From contig NZ_JBNAGH010000002.1 in assembly GCF_049801095.1 (NCBI RefSeq), positions 558,001 to 622,000 of the forward strand: a stretch of DNA of 64,000 bases. Direction: 5' to 3'. This stretch comes from Dinoroseobacter sp049801095 (GTDB lineage Bacteria > Pseudomonadota > Alphaproteobacteria > Rhodobacterales > Rhodobacteraceae). The translations under genes and the position numbers were made by a program. Positions within the stretch are counted from its first letter, which is position 1, and every line of letters begins with the position of its first letter. The notes under the pieces are model-generated. The model saw only the letters and a list, made by a program, of their open reading frames with translations. It was not told where the DNA came from and did not search any database. This document shows, piece by piece, positions 1 through 7,846 of the stretch.

Positions 1-149
1 GCTTTCTGCACCGCGTGCAGCTGCTGGGCAATCTCGGCGCAGGGGCGGCCCTCTTCCAACATGCCACCGATGGATCTCAGATGCCCTTCCGCGCGCTTCA
101 GGCGTTTGGCAATGGCCGGGTGGGAGGTGTGTCTGTGCGGCTCCGTCAT
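1..149 (-). CDS. CsoR/RcnR/FrmR-family metal- or formaldehyde-sensing repressor (5' part only)
   Basis: The gene runs off the left edge, leaving about 49 N-terminal codons. The visible part is all alpha-helical in character. It has the family pattern of an HP pair at residues 10-11, the helix IAKRLKRAEGHL and the conserved cysteine at residue 37 followed by AEIAQQLHAV. Cys37 is one of the usual metal or effector ligands of this DUF156 family, whose tetramers release DNA when the ligand binds. The remaining ligands lie outside the window, so the inducer (Cu, Ni/Co or formaldehyde) cannot be told. The start ATG at 147-149 is chosen because the family signature begins right after it. A palindrome 9 bases upstream suggests autoregulation. 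Family call firm; ligand unknown. Confidence 0.85.
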   Translation of the reverse strand, partial: MTEPHRHTSHPAIAKRLKRAEGHLRSIGGMLEEGRPCAEIAQQLHAVQK

Positions 150-157
150 ACGCCAAT

Positions 158-180
158 CCTATCCTCCCCCGGGGGATAGG
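158..180. promoter_or_regulatory. Palindromic operator, likely for the CsoR/RcnR-type repressor
   Basis: Perfect 7-bp arms CCTATCC and GGATAGG are separated by the 9-bp G/C tract TCCCCCGGG. It lies 9 to 31 bases upstream of the repressor ATG. Operators of this family are typically an A/T-flanked G or C tract inside an inverted repeat, which fits. Binding is inferred from position and family. Confidence 0.6.
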
Positions 181-612
181 TCCACGCGGCGATTCCGCCT
201 GATGGACATCGACACGCGCGCCCATCACTGACGTGAAACGGCCCCATTCCTGTCGCGTTCGGCGGGCAGCGTCTTCTGCGGAACAGCCGCAAAACAAAAC
301 CGAATGGGAGGGTGGAATGGACCTGCTGGTCTTCGAATGTCAGACGCGCCTTGGCCCCGTCCAATTTTGGCTGGGACAGCGCAGCGATGAAAGCTGCCTC
401 AGCCTGACGCTCACAGCGTTGCAAAGCACCCTGCTGCTGGCAGGCCTGATCACGGCCCACCATCTCTCCAGCGTCCTGCGGAGCACGACGCAAAGCACGG
501 AGCACAGATCACCAACAGACCGTCAGCGCGCAGAGGACCCACCCTCCCCGCACTGACCGTCCCCGCGCATCGGGCGCCAGCGCGGACGGGTCCCGCAGGA
601 CCCGGCTGCGCC
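181..612. other. Stretch without a supportable gene
   Basis: Both strands carry open frames here (plus 233-556, minus 146-505). Neither shows a recognisable domain, and they overlap antisense to each other, so at most one could be real. An ATG at 317 has a fair ribosome site (GGAGGG just upstream) and would give about 79 residues of no known family. A 7-bp hairpin (CGGGTCC, loop CGCA, GGACCCG) lies at 587-604. Possibly a decayed gene; nothing firm. Confidence 0.35.
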
Positions 613-659
613 GCAGGGCGCCGAGTGGCGCGGCGTGCCGCGTCGCCGAGGCGCCCTGC
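613..659 (-). terminator. Strong stem-loop after the ABC ATPase gene
   Basis: Perfect 10-bp outer arms GCAGGGCGCC (613-622) and GGCGCCCTGC (650-659) enclose a further partly paired G/C segment. It starts 18 bases beyond the stop of the leftward ATPase gene. There is no clear U tract, so it may act as an RNA 3' end stabiliser or a factor-assisted terminator. Confidence 0.55.
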
Positions 660-677
660 CCCGCCGATCCACAGCAC

Positions 678-1730
678 CTAGCGCAAGCGCTCTTCCGTCT
701 CCGCGTCAAACAGCATGACCCGGTCCGAGGACAGGACAAGCCCGGCGCGACTGCCTTCCGGCAGCGGGTCTTCCTCCCCGGCCTCCACGGTCAGACGCGA
801 TCCATCCGCCGCCTTGAGGTAGAGATAGGACACATCCCCGAGCGCTTCGGTCACATCCACCAGATGGGTCTCCCCTGCCGGATCCAGCTTCAGATGCTGC
901 GGCCGGACACCGACAATCACCTTACCGGACCGCCCCTCGGCGGCAGGCACGGCCAAGGGGGCGATCCCATCCACATGGACCATCCCGTCGCGGATCTCCC
1001 CCGACAAGAAGTTCATCGCGGGAGAGCCTATAAATCCGGCCACAAACACATTGTCCGGATCGCGGTAAAGATGCAGCGGTGCGCCCACCTGCTCGATCTT
1101 GCCCGCGCGCAGCACGACGATCTTGTCGGCCAGCGTCATCGCCTCGACCTGATCATGGGTCACATAGACCATCGTCGCGCCGATCTCCTTGTGGAGACGC
1201 GCGATCTCCACCCGCATCTCTACACGCAGCTCGGCGTCGAGGTTCGAGAGCGGCTCGTCGAACAAAAACACCTCCGGCCCCCGAACAATCGCGCGCCCGA
1301 TGGCAACCCGCTGCCGCTGCCCACCGGAAAGCGCCTTGGGCTTGCGCTTGAGGTATTGGTCAAGCTTCAGGATCTCCGATGCGCCAGAGACCTTCTGCTT
1401 GATCTCGTCCTTGGGCACCCCGTTCATCTTGAGGCCGAACCCCATGTTTTCCTCAACGGTCATGTGGGGATAGAGCGCATAGGTCTGGAACACCATGGCC
1501 ACGCCCCGCTCCGCCGGATCCATGCGGGTCACATCCCGCGGCCCGATGGAGATCGTGCCATCGCTGGTCTCTTCCAGACCGGCGATCATCCGCAACAGCG
1601 TGGACTTGCCACAGCCGGACGGGCCAACAAAGACACAAAACTCACCATCCTCCACAGTCAGATCCACGCCATGGATCACCTGCGTGTCCCCATAGCGCTT
1701 GATGGCTTGCTCCAATACGATCCCGGACAT
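678..1730 (-). CDS. Sugar ABC transporter ATP-binding protein (UgpC/MsmK type)
   Basis: The 350-residue cytoplasmic ATPase energises uptake of a sugar, very likely a galactoside given the divergent operon. Walker A is GPSGCGKST (36-44), the Q-loop glutamine is at 82, the signature LSGGQRQR is at 134-141, Walker B with the catalytic Glu is FLFDEP (155-160) and the switch His is at 192. About 115 C-terminal residues form the TOBE/MOP-like regulatory region usual in MalK and UgpC. It lies 18 bases downstream of iclR on the same strand, so the two are probably co-transcribed, while the binding protein and permeases are on the opposite strand. Such ATPases may serve several importers, so exclusive use here is inference. 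Confidence 0.93.
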   Translation of the reverse strand: MSGIVLEQAIKRYGDTQVIHGVDLTVEDGEFCVFVGPSGCGKSTLLRMIAGLEETSDGTISIGPRDVTRMDPAERGVAMVFQTYALYPHMTVEENMGFGLKMNGVPKDEIKQKVSGASEILKLDQYLKRKPKALSGGQRQRVAIGRAIVRGPEVFLFDEPLSNLDAELRVEMRVEIARLHKEIGATMVYVTHDQVEAMTLADKIVVLRAGKIEQVGAPLHLYRDPDNVFVAGFIGSPAMNFLSGEIRDGMVHVDGIAPLAVPAAEGRSGKVIVGVRPQHLKLDPAGETHLVDVTEALGDVSYLYLKAADGSRLTVEAGEEDPLPEGSRAGLVLSSDRVMLFDAETEERLR

Positions 1731-1748
1731 GCCCGGCCCCTCCTCCGT

Positions 1749-2546
1749 TCAGGTTCCTGTATGTGGCAACGCGTCCGTGGCACCTGGAAAGTGCCAGTCC
1801 TGCGCGTCAGTTGCGATATGTTCCGCCGCGCGACGGATCAGCGGTGCATGTGCCTCAAGGGCTGGCAGCGCCATGCGCGCGGTTGTGCTTGTGATCGAGA
1901 GCGCGCCCAGCACGCGCCCGCCCCCGGCCAGGATCGGCAAGGCGAGGCAGATGATGCCTGGTTCATGCTCTTCGCGGTCAAAGGCGTAGCCGCGGGCCCG
2001 GATCTCGGCGAGATCCGCGCGCAGGCTCTCGCCGCTGGTATGGGTGTGCTCGGTGAAGCGGTGAAACGATTGCTGCGAGATGATTCGCGCCAGCTCCGCC
2101 TCGGGCAGGAAGGCCAGCATCGCCTTGCCCACACCCGTGCAATAGGCCGGCCCGACCTTGCCCGCCTGTGAGAACATCTCGACCGGTTTCGCGGCATTGC
2201 GCTTGTCCACATAAAGCACCTGCGCATTGTCGAGCTGGGCCAGATGCACCGTCTCGCCGAGCTCCGCGCTGAGCGCATCCACATGGGGGCGTGCCAGGGG
2301 CGCCAGAGAGCTTTGCGTCCAGGCCGCATGGGCCAAGCGTACAAGGCGCATGCCGGGCGCATAGGTCTGCCGGTCCGGGTCGTATTGCAGCATGCCCTGA
2401 TTGGTCAGCGTCTGCACGAACCGATAAAGCGTCGCCTTGGGGAATTCACTATCCGCGAGCAGCTCGCCGAAGCGGACCGGGCGGCCATAGGCGGCCACCT
2501 GGTCCAGAACAGCCAGCGCTTTGCCGACGGTACCATCTCCGGTCAT
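1749..2546 (-). CDS. IclR-family transcriptional regulator
   Basis: This 265-residue protein has the IclR layout: a winged helix-turn-helix over about residues 5-65 (recognition part FPKATLYRFVQTL) and a C-terminal effector domain from about 80 to 245. The latter contains the family-typical CTGVGKAMLAFL stretch. It is divergent from the galactoside operon, with 140 bp between the starts. An inverted repeat overlapping the likely promoter of that operon is the probable binding site. Family logic suggests repression relieved by a sugar or sugar-acid intermediate; the actual effector cannot be read from sequence. It probably heads an operon with the ABC ATPase gene. Confidence 0.92.
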   Translation of the reverse strand: MTGDGTVGKALAVLDQVAAYGRPVRFGELLADSEFPKATLYRFVQTLTNQGMLQYDPDRQTYAPGMRLVRLAHAAWTQSSLAPLARPHVDALSAELGETVHLAQLDNAQVLYVDKRNAAKPVEMFSQAGKVGPAYCTGVGKAMLAFLPEAELARIISQQSFHRFTEHTHTSGESLRADLAEIRARGYAFDREEHEPGIICLALPILAGGGRVLGALSITSTTARMALPALEAHAPLIRRAAEHIATDAQDWHFPGATDALPHTGT

Positions 2547-2589
2547 GCGTTCTTCCTCCCTTGGCTCCGCTCTTGGCGGCGAAAACCTG

Positions 2590-2657
2590 TTGACAGCATA
2601 GGCGACGTCAGGTCATCATTTCAATATATAAAACTTGGTTTCAAATATTGGAACCAA
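2590..2657 (+). promoter_or_regulatory. Divergent promoter region with IclR operator
   Basis: TTGACA at 2590-2595 and CATCAT at 2614-2619 (18-bp spacing) make a plausible promoter reading towards the binding-protein gene. Just downstream, 2635-2657 is a 23-bp imperfect inverted repeat with outer arms TTGGTT and AACCAA, 9 of 11 positions symmetrical around an A/T centre. A repressor bound there would block initiation or early elongation. AGGGAGGA just before the ATG at 2687 is a strong ribosome site. Confidence 0.6.
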
Positions 2658-2686
2658 AAACCGCATGAGACCATAGGGAGGACATC

Positions 2687-3928
2687 ATGCAATCCACACT
2701 GAAAGCGTCCGTTGCGACGCTGGCCTGTGCTGCCGTTCTGGCCGGGCCAGCCCTTGCCGAGGATCTGAGCGGCAAGCTCGTCATCTTCTCGGACATGCAC
2801 GATCCGGCCCCGCGCGCGACCATGGAGAAGCTCGCCGCCGATTTCGACGCCATGCATCCGAACCTCGAGGTGGATCTGACGATCATCAACCGGGAAGAGT
2901 ACAAGACCCAGATCCGCAACTTCCTCGCCGCCAACCCGCCCGACGTGGCAAACTGGTATGCGGGCAACCGGATGCTGCCCTATGTGAAGGCGGGTCTTTT
3001 CGAGGACGTGTCCGATGTCTGGGATGCGGAGCTGTCGGCCAATCTCGCCTCCACCAAACTGGCGATGACCATCGACGACAAGCAGTGGGGCGTGCCCTAT
3101 ACCTACTATCAGTGGGGCGTGTATTACCGCGAGGACATCTTCAACGAGCTCGGGCTGAGCGAGCCCAGCAACTGGGAAGAGTTCAAGGCGAACTGCCAGG
3201 CGGTGCTGGATTCCGGGCGCAAATGCTACTCGATCGGGACCAAATGGCTTTGGACCGCAGCGGGTTGGTTCGACTACCTGAACCTGCGCCAGAACGGCTA
3301 TGAATTCCACATGGCGCTCACAAATGGCGAGATCGAGTGGACCGATGACCGCGTGAAGGATGTCTTCGCCCGCTGGCGCGAACTCATCGATATGGGCGGC
3401 TTCATCGACAACCACACCGCCTATTCCTGGCAGGAATCCGTGCCCTTCTTCACCCAGGGCGATGCCGCGATGATGGTGAAGGGCAACTTTGCCGTGGATC
3501 TCTATCGTCAGGGCGGTCTGGGCGATGACCAGATCGGCTTCCACCAGTTCCCGGAGATCACGCCGGGCGTCCCAATGGCGGAAGAGGCCCCCACGGATAC
3601 GTTCCACATCCCCTCGGGCGCGCAGAACAAGGAAGCCGCGAAGGCCTTCCTGAAATTCGTGACCGAAGCAGGTCAGCAGACCGAGGCGAATATCACGCTC
3701 GGCCAGCTGCCGGTGAACAAGAACTCCTCCGTGTCCGATGACGAATTCATCGTCGAGGGCTTTGAGCTGCTGAACAACGCCTATGCCCTGGCGCAGTTCT
3801 TCGACAGGGATGCGCCGGCCGAGATGGCGAAGGTTGCCATGGAAGGCATGCAGGAATTCATGGTCAAGCCGGATGAGATTGACCGGATCCTGAGCCGTCT
3901 CGAGCGCGCGCGGAAGCGGATCTACTAA
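2687..3928 (+). CDS. Sugar ABC transporter periplasmic binding protein (family 1)
   Basis: The 413-residue protein begins with a clear signal peptide: a lysine, a hydrophobic run, and cleavage after Ala-Leu-Ala near residue 24. The mature part follows the family 1 extracellular solute-binding fold. It is rich in Trp, Tyr and acidic residues in the middle (WGVPYTYYQWGVYY, around 130-145), as expected for a carbohydrate-binding cleft. It is the first gene of the galactoside operon and would deliver substrate to the two permeases downstream. Those are separated from it by about 370 bases of hairpin-rich sequence, a common way to express the binding protein more highly. Galactoside as substrate is inferred from the neighbouring GH4 and GH42 enzymes. 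Confidence 0.92.
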   Translation: MQSTLKASVATLACAAVLAGPALAEDLSGKLVIFSDMHDPAPRATMEKLAADFDAMHPNLEVDLTIINREEYKTQIRNFLAANPPDVANWYAGNRMLPYVKAGLFEDVSDVWDAELSANLASTKLAMTIDDKQWGVPYTYYQWGVYYREDIFNELGLSEPSNWEEFKANCQAVLDSGRKCYSIGTKWLWTAAGWFDYLNLRQNGYEFHMALTNGEIEWTDDRVKDVFARWRELIDMGGFIDNHTAYSWQESVPFFTQGDAAMMVKGNFAVDLYRQGGLGDDQIGFHQFPEITPGVPMAEEAPTDTFHIPSGAQNKEAAKAFLKFVTEAGQQTEANITLGQLPVNKNSSVSDDEFIVEGFELLNNAYALAQFFDRDAPAEMAKVAMEGMQEFMVKPDEIDRILSRLERARKRIY

Positions 3929-3940
3929 GAGCAGGCCAAG

Positions 3941-3962
3941 CGCCGTCGGTCCCCCGACGGCG
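3941..3962 (+). terminator. Hairpin after the binding-protein gene (partial terminator or RNA stabiliser)
   Basis: A perfect 9-bp stem CGCCGTCGG/CCGACGGCG with a 4-base loop starts 12 bases after the stop codon and lacks a U tract. A second smaller hairpin (GGTCGG/CCGACC) lies at 4002-4020. Together they probably reduce read-through to the permease genes or protect the upstream message. The remaining bases to 4151 show nothing else. Confidence 0.55.
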
Positions 3963-4151
3963 CGGACACTCTCCCCGGCAACGGGGCACCAAGACAGGCG
4001 CGGTCGGAGCCTTTCCGACCCCGCCCCTGGCCCGAGCTGCCCCGCTTTTCCGGGCGGCCTCGCGCCAAGACCCCTGCCCGTTCCGGGCCCATACCATAGC
4101 AAGCGATCGCACCGGCCCGGCCCGGCGGCGCAGTCCCAAAAGGAGCCCTCA

Positions 4152-4298
4152 ATGCCTGACCCTTTGAGCCTTCTTCCCGGTGCGCCCGGCGCTGTGTCAC
4201 CGCATCCTGAGGTTCGCGGCCGCGCGAGATCTGCGCCCTTGCCCCTTGGCCGGACCCCATGCGGGTCCGCCCTCCCTGCCCCAGAAATGAGCACCTAG
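4152..4298 (+). CDS. Small ORF (48 residues) directly before the permease gene
   Basis: An ATG at 4152 is preceded by AAAAGGAG with a 6-base spacer, the best ribosome site in this gap. The frame ends with TAG at 4296-4298, only two bases before the permease ATG at 4301. The product would be 48 residues, rich in Pro, Ala, Gly and Leu, soluble-looking, with one Cys and no known domain. The permease ATG itself has a weak ribosome site, so translational coupling from this ORF is a sensible explanation. It could be a leader peptide or a short expressed protein; comparison with relatives would decide. Moderate to low confidence as a protein. Confidence 0.4.
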   Translation: MPDPLSLLPGAPGAVSPHPEVRGRARSAPLPLGRTPCGSALPAPEMST

Positions 4299-4300
4299 CC

Positions 4301-5242
4301 ATGTCCGAGACAGCCCTTTCCGATGTTCGCGCCGTGAATGGCGGCGGCTCCTGGTTTCACCGCAACCAGTTCGCGCTGACCCCGTGGCTGTTCCTGGCCC
4401 CGGGTATCCTGTTCTTCGCGGTCTACGTGATCTTTCCGATCTTCCAGTCCTTCAACATCTCGCTTTACGAGTGGGACGGCCTGGGCCAGCCGGAATATGT
4501 GGGCCTGCGCAATTACGAGGATCTCTACTGGGAGTTCGTGGATCGCGACGCCTTCTACACCTCGCTGAAGAACAACGTGATCTGGCTGGTGCTCTACCTG
4601 CTGGCGATCCCGGCCGGGCTTTTCATCGCGCTCTTCCTGAACCAGACGGTAACGGGCATCCGGTTCTACAAGTCCATGTTCTTCTTCCCCTTCGTGATCA
4701 GCCAGGTGGTCGTGGGGCTCGTCTTTACGTGGTTCTACGATCCGACCTTTGGCCTTTTGAACACGCTTCTGGGGTCCGTGGGGATCGCGCCGATCAACGT
4801 GCTCGGCGATGAGCGCTACGTGACCTATGGCATCATCATCGCCGGTCTCTGGCCTCAGACGGCCTATTGCATGATCCTGTATCTGACGGGCCTGAATGCC
4901 GTGGACCCCGAGCAGATCGAGGCGGGTCGTCTGGACGGGGCCAAGCGCTGGAAGATGCTGTGGTACATCATCATCCCGCAGCTGCGCCCGGCCACCTTCA
5001 TCGCCTTCGTGGTGACAATCATCGGCGCACTCCGTTCTTTCGACATGATCTCGGTGATGACCGCAGGCGGCCCCTTCGGCTCCAGCCGGGTGCTCGCCTT
5101 CTACATGTTCGAGGTTGCCCTCAGCGAATACGGCTTCCGCATGGGATATGGGGCTGCGATCGCAGTGGTGCTCTTTGCCATCATGCTCTGCTTCATCGCC
5201 TACTTCCTCTACTCCATGTACCGCGAAGAGCGGGCCCGGTGA
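4301..5242 (+). CDS. Sugar ABC transporter permease (MalF/UgpA type)
   Basis: A 313-residue inner-membrane protein with about six hydrophobic segments, the first near residues 23-45. Near its end is the EAA loop that docks the ATPase (IEAGRLDGAKRWKMLWYIIIP, roughly 205-225), with the conserved Gly-Ala pattern. The start MSETALSD at 4301 is preferred over in-frame ATG and GTG codons further upstream because these would add a Pro/Arg-rich stretch overlapping the small ORF. The TGA stop overlaps the next gene start by one base. It forms the translocation pore with the second permease encoded 360 bp downstream. Confidence 0.92.
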   Translation: MSETALSDVRAVNGGGSWFHRNQFALTPWLFLAPGILFFAVYVIFPIFQSFNISLYEWDGLGQPEYVGLRNYEDLYWEFVDRDAFYTSLKNNVIWLVLYLLAIPAGLFIALFLNQTVTGIRFYKSMFFFPFVISQVVVGLVFTWFYDPTFGLLNTLLGSVGIAPINVLGDERYVTYGIIIAGLWPQTAYCMILYLTGLNAVDPEQIEAGRLDGAKRWKMLWYIIIPQLRPATFIAFVVTIIGALRSFDMISVMTAGGPFGSSRVLAFYMFEVALSEYGFRMGYGAAIAVVLFAIMLCFIAYFLYSMYREERAR

Positions 5243-5604
5243 TGCGGACGGCCTCCCTCCTGCGCGAAAGCGTCGATGCGATCTGCGCCGAGCTGCCCGG
5301 GGCCGAACTGGCCCTGGCCGAGGACGAGATCCCGTCCTGGAAAGTGGGCGGCAAGATGTTCGCCTGCTTTGGCCATAAATACCCGGGCGTCGCGGTGAAA
5401 TGCGACACGGTTGAGACGGCGACTATGCTGATCGAGGCCGGGGTGGCCGAGCGCGCGCCCTATTTCCACAAAAGCTGGGTGCGGCTGCCCGATGACGCCG
5501 CCCCGGATGAGGTCACCCACCGGGTCACGACCTCTTACGATCTGATCCGCGCGAAGCTGCCGAAATCGGTCCGCGACGGCCTGCCCTCCCGGAAAGGAGC
5601 CTGA
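5242..5604 (+). CDS. MmcQ/YjbR-family protein (DUF419)
   Basis: This 120-residue protein matches the small MmcQ/YjbR family, which has a CyaY-like fold. Typical features are the PSWKVGGKMFACF strand pair (about 30-42), the VKCD segment and the closing WVRL plus Y-D-L-I-R-A-K-L helix. The family was linked to DNA binding because of its fold, but its cellular role is not settled. The start overlaps the upstream permease stop (TGATG), and the stop is one base before the next permease. It is therefore fully embedded in the transporter operon, an unusual position. I cannot infer its role in sugar use. Confidence 0.88.
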   Translation: MRTASLLRESVDAICAELPGAELALAEDEIPSWKVGGKMFACFGHKYPGVAVKCDTVETATMLIEAGVAERAPYFHKSWVRLPDDAAPDEVTHRVTTSYDLIRAKLPKSVRDGLPSRKGA

Positions 5605-5605
5605 G

Positions 5606-6454
5606 ATGTTTCCAGCCCCCATCGAGACGGCCCCACGGGGTCAGCAAATCGCCTATAAGACGCTGCTGCCGGTAGCACTGATCTTCTGGCTGCTGCCGCT
5701 GATCGCCGTGGCAGTGTTCTCCATCAAGCCGGCCGGGGATTTCGCCACGGGCAATTACTGGACCTGGCCTTCGTCCATCAGCTTTGTGGAAAACTACGGG
5801 CGGGTGTTTTTGGAATCCGACATGCCGCGCTACCTGATCAACTCGGTCTTCATCACCGTGCCCACGGTGATCGGGGCGGTGGCACTCTCCTGCATGACCG
5901 GGTTTGCCCTGGGTATCTACAAGTTCCGCGCCAATCTGTGGATCTTCTTCATGTTCGTGGCGGGCAATTTCGTCCCCTTCCAGATCCTCATGGTGCCCGT
6001 GCGCGACCTGACCCTGGATCTGGGCCTCTACAACACCAAGACCGGGCTCGTCCTCTTCCACATCGCGTTCCAGACCGGGTTCTGCACGCTCTTCATGCGC
6101 AACTTCATCCGCGCCCTGCCCTATGAGCTGATCGAGGCTGCGCGGGTCGAAGGGATCGCGGAATGGCGGATCTTCTGGTTCGTGGTGCTGCCGCTGATGA
6201 AACCCGCGATTGCGGCGCTCTCGGTGCTGATCTTCACCTTCATCTGGAATGACTATTTCTGGGCCGTCGTGCTGACCCAAGGGGTCGATGCCCAGCCGGT
6301 GACTGCCGGGATCACCTCCTTCAACGGGCAATACACGGCCGCCTATCACATGATGAGCGCGGGCAGCATCATCGCCGCCCTGCCCCCCGTGGCCATGTTC
6401 TTCCTGATGCAGAAACACTTCATCGCTGGTCTCACTCTTGGAGCTGTGAAATGA
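5606..6454 (+). CDS. Sugar ABC transporter permease (MalG/UgpE type)
   Basis: The 282-residue second permease has six predicted membrane spans, starting with a hydrophobic run near residues 20-38. Its EAA loop (IEAARVEGIAEWRIFWFVVLP, about 175-195) is the ATPase contact. It partners the permease encoded at 4301-5242. Its last four bases overlap the GH4 gene start (ATGA), pointing to coupled translation of importer and hydrolase. Family is clear; the substrate is inferred from the operon. Confidence 0.92.
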   Translation: MFPAPIETAPRGQQIAYKTLLPVALIFWLLPLIAVAVFSIKPAGDFATGNYWTWPSSISFVENYGRVFLESDMPRYLINSVFITVPTVIGAVALSCMTGFALGIYKFRANLWIFFMFVAGNFVPFQILMVPVRDLTLDLGLYNTKTGLVLFHIAFQTGFCTLFMRNFIRALPYELIEAARVEGIAEWRIFWFVVLPLMKPAIAALSVLIFTFIWNDYFWAVVLTQGVDAQPVTAGITSFNGQYTAAYHMMSAGSIIAALPPVAMFFLMQKHFIAGLTLGAVK

Positions 6455-7791
6455 CCAAAATTGCCTTTGTCGGGGCGGGCTCGACAATCTTCATGAAAAA
6501 CATCCTCGGAGATGCCCTGCATTTCGAGGCGCTGCGGGATGGCCATTTCGCGTTGATGGATATCGATGCCACGCGCTTGGCCGAGAGCGAGCTGGTGGCG
6601 CGGGCCATGATCCGCACCATGGGCACCGCCGCGAGTGTGAGCACCCATACGGACCGGCGCGCAGCGCTGGAAGGCGCGGATTTCGTGGTCACCGCCTTCC
6701 AGATCGGCGGATACGAGCCCTGCACCGTGACGGATTTCGAGATCCCCAAGGCTTACGGTCTGCGTCAGACCATTGGCGATACGCTGGGGATTGGCGGGAT
6801 CATGCGGGGCCTGCGCACCGTGCCCCATCTCTGGGCCGTCGCCGAGGACATGGCGCAGGTCTGCCCCGATGCAGTGATGCTGCAATATGTGAACCCCATG
6901 GCGATCAACACCTGGGCCCTGGCCGAACGCTACCCCCATGTGCGGAATGTCGGGCTCTGCCACTCGGTCCAGAACACCGTGCAGGAGCTCGCCCATGATC
7001 TGGAGATCCCCGAGCAGGAGATCCGCTACCGCGTCGCGGGCGTGAACCATGTGGCCTTCTTCCTCGACCTGACCCATCAGGGCCGCGACCTTTATCCGGC
7101 GTTGCGCGCGGGCTATGCGGGCGGCGCGCTGCCCAAGGACCCGCTTCTCATGCCGCGCTGCGCCAACAAGGTGCGCTATGAGGTGATGGATCATCTGGGG
7201 TATTTCTGCACCGAAAGCTCCGAGCATTTCGCCGAATACGTCCCCTGGTTCATCAAGGAGGGGCGCGAGGATCTGATCGCGCAATTTGCCGTCCCGCTGG
7301 ACGAGTATCCCACCCGCTGTGTCGAGCAGATCGCCGAATGGCGCGCCCAGGCCGCCGGGCTGACCGGCGCGGCGGAGATCCCGGTGGAGAAAAGCCATGA
7401 GTTCGCCGCCGAGATCATGAACGCCATGGTCACGGACCAGCCCTACCGGATCTATGGCAACCTGCAGAACACGGGCCAGATCCCGCAACTGCCCCTCGGC
7501 GCGGTGGTGGAAACCCCCTGCCTCGTGGACAGCAACGGCGTCCAGCCCAGCGTGGTGACCGACATCCCGCCGCAGCTCGTGGCGCTGATGCGAACCCAGA
7601 TCAACGTGCAGGAACTGGTGGTGCGCGCGCTGCTCGATGAGAACCCCGAGCATCTCTACCACGCCGCGATGATGGACCCGCACACCGCCGCCGAGCTGGA
7701 CCTGCGCCAGATCCGCAGCCTCGTCACCGACCTGCTCGCCGCCCATGGCGACTGGGTTCCCGCCTGGGCCCGCCCGAGGAAAGCCGCCTGA
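6451..7791 (+). CDS. GH4 alpha-galactosidase (NAD- and metal-dependent)
   Basis: A 446-residue cytoplasmic glycosidase of family GH4, which cleaves by an NAD-mediated oxidation-elimination mechanism with a divalent metal. The N-terminal dinucleotide motif VGAGST is at 7-12. NPMAINT follows at 148-154. The metal ligands are Cys170 in GLCHSVQ and His200 in GVNH. CHSV at this place is the usual version in alpha-galactosidases such as MelA, whereas alpha-glucosidases and phospho-glycosidases differ. It overlaps the second permease gene by 4 bases. It would release galactose from imported melibiose- or raffinose-type alpha-galactosides. Confidence 0.88.
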   Translation: MTKIAFVGAGSTIFMKNILGDALHFEALRDGHFALMDIDATRLAESELVARAMIRTMGTAASVSTHTDRRAALEGADFVVTAFQIGGYEPCTVTDFEIPKAYGLRQTIGDTLGIGGIMRGLRTVPHLWAVAEDMAQVCPDAVMLQYVNPMAINTWALAERYPHVRNVGLCHSVQNTVQELAHDLEIPEQEIRYRVAGVNHVAFFLDLTHQGRDLYPALRAGYAGGALPKDPLLMPRCANKVRYEVMDHLGYFCTESSEHFAEYVPWFIKEGREDLIAQFAVPLDEYPTRCVEQIAEWRAQAAGLTGAAEIPVEKSHEFAAEIMNAMVTDQPYRIYGNLQNTGQIPQLPLGAVVETPCLVDSNGVQPSVVTDIPPQLVALMRTQINVQELVVRALLDENPEHLYHAAMMDPHTAAELDLRQIRSLVTDLLAAHGDWVPAWARPRKAA

Positions 7792-7805
7792 TGCGCAACG
7801 CCCCC

Positions 7806-7833
7806 CTTCATTGTTCCCAAAATACTCACGGCG
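7806..7833 (-). repeat. Dispersed 28-bp intergenic repeat, family A, copy 1
   Basis: Read on the minus strand it ends in GAGTATTTTGGGAACAATG and matches 24 of 28 positions of the sequence at 42005-42032. It fills the gap between the GH4 and dehydratase genes and abuts the dehydratase ribosome site. This GAGTATTT...AATGAAG element resembles a common intergenic repeat of Rhodobacteraceae; its function is unknown to me. Confidence 0.7.
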
Positions 7834-7846
7834 AAAGGTCCGCCCC

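Noticed and set aside
864..2171. Long plus-strand ORF of 435 codons
   Set aside because: Antisense to the ABC ATPase and IclR genes; rich in His, Arg and Gly in the way of high-GC shadow frames, with no domain.
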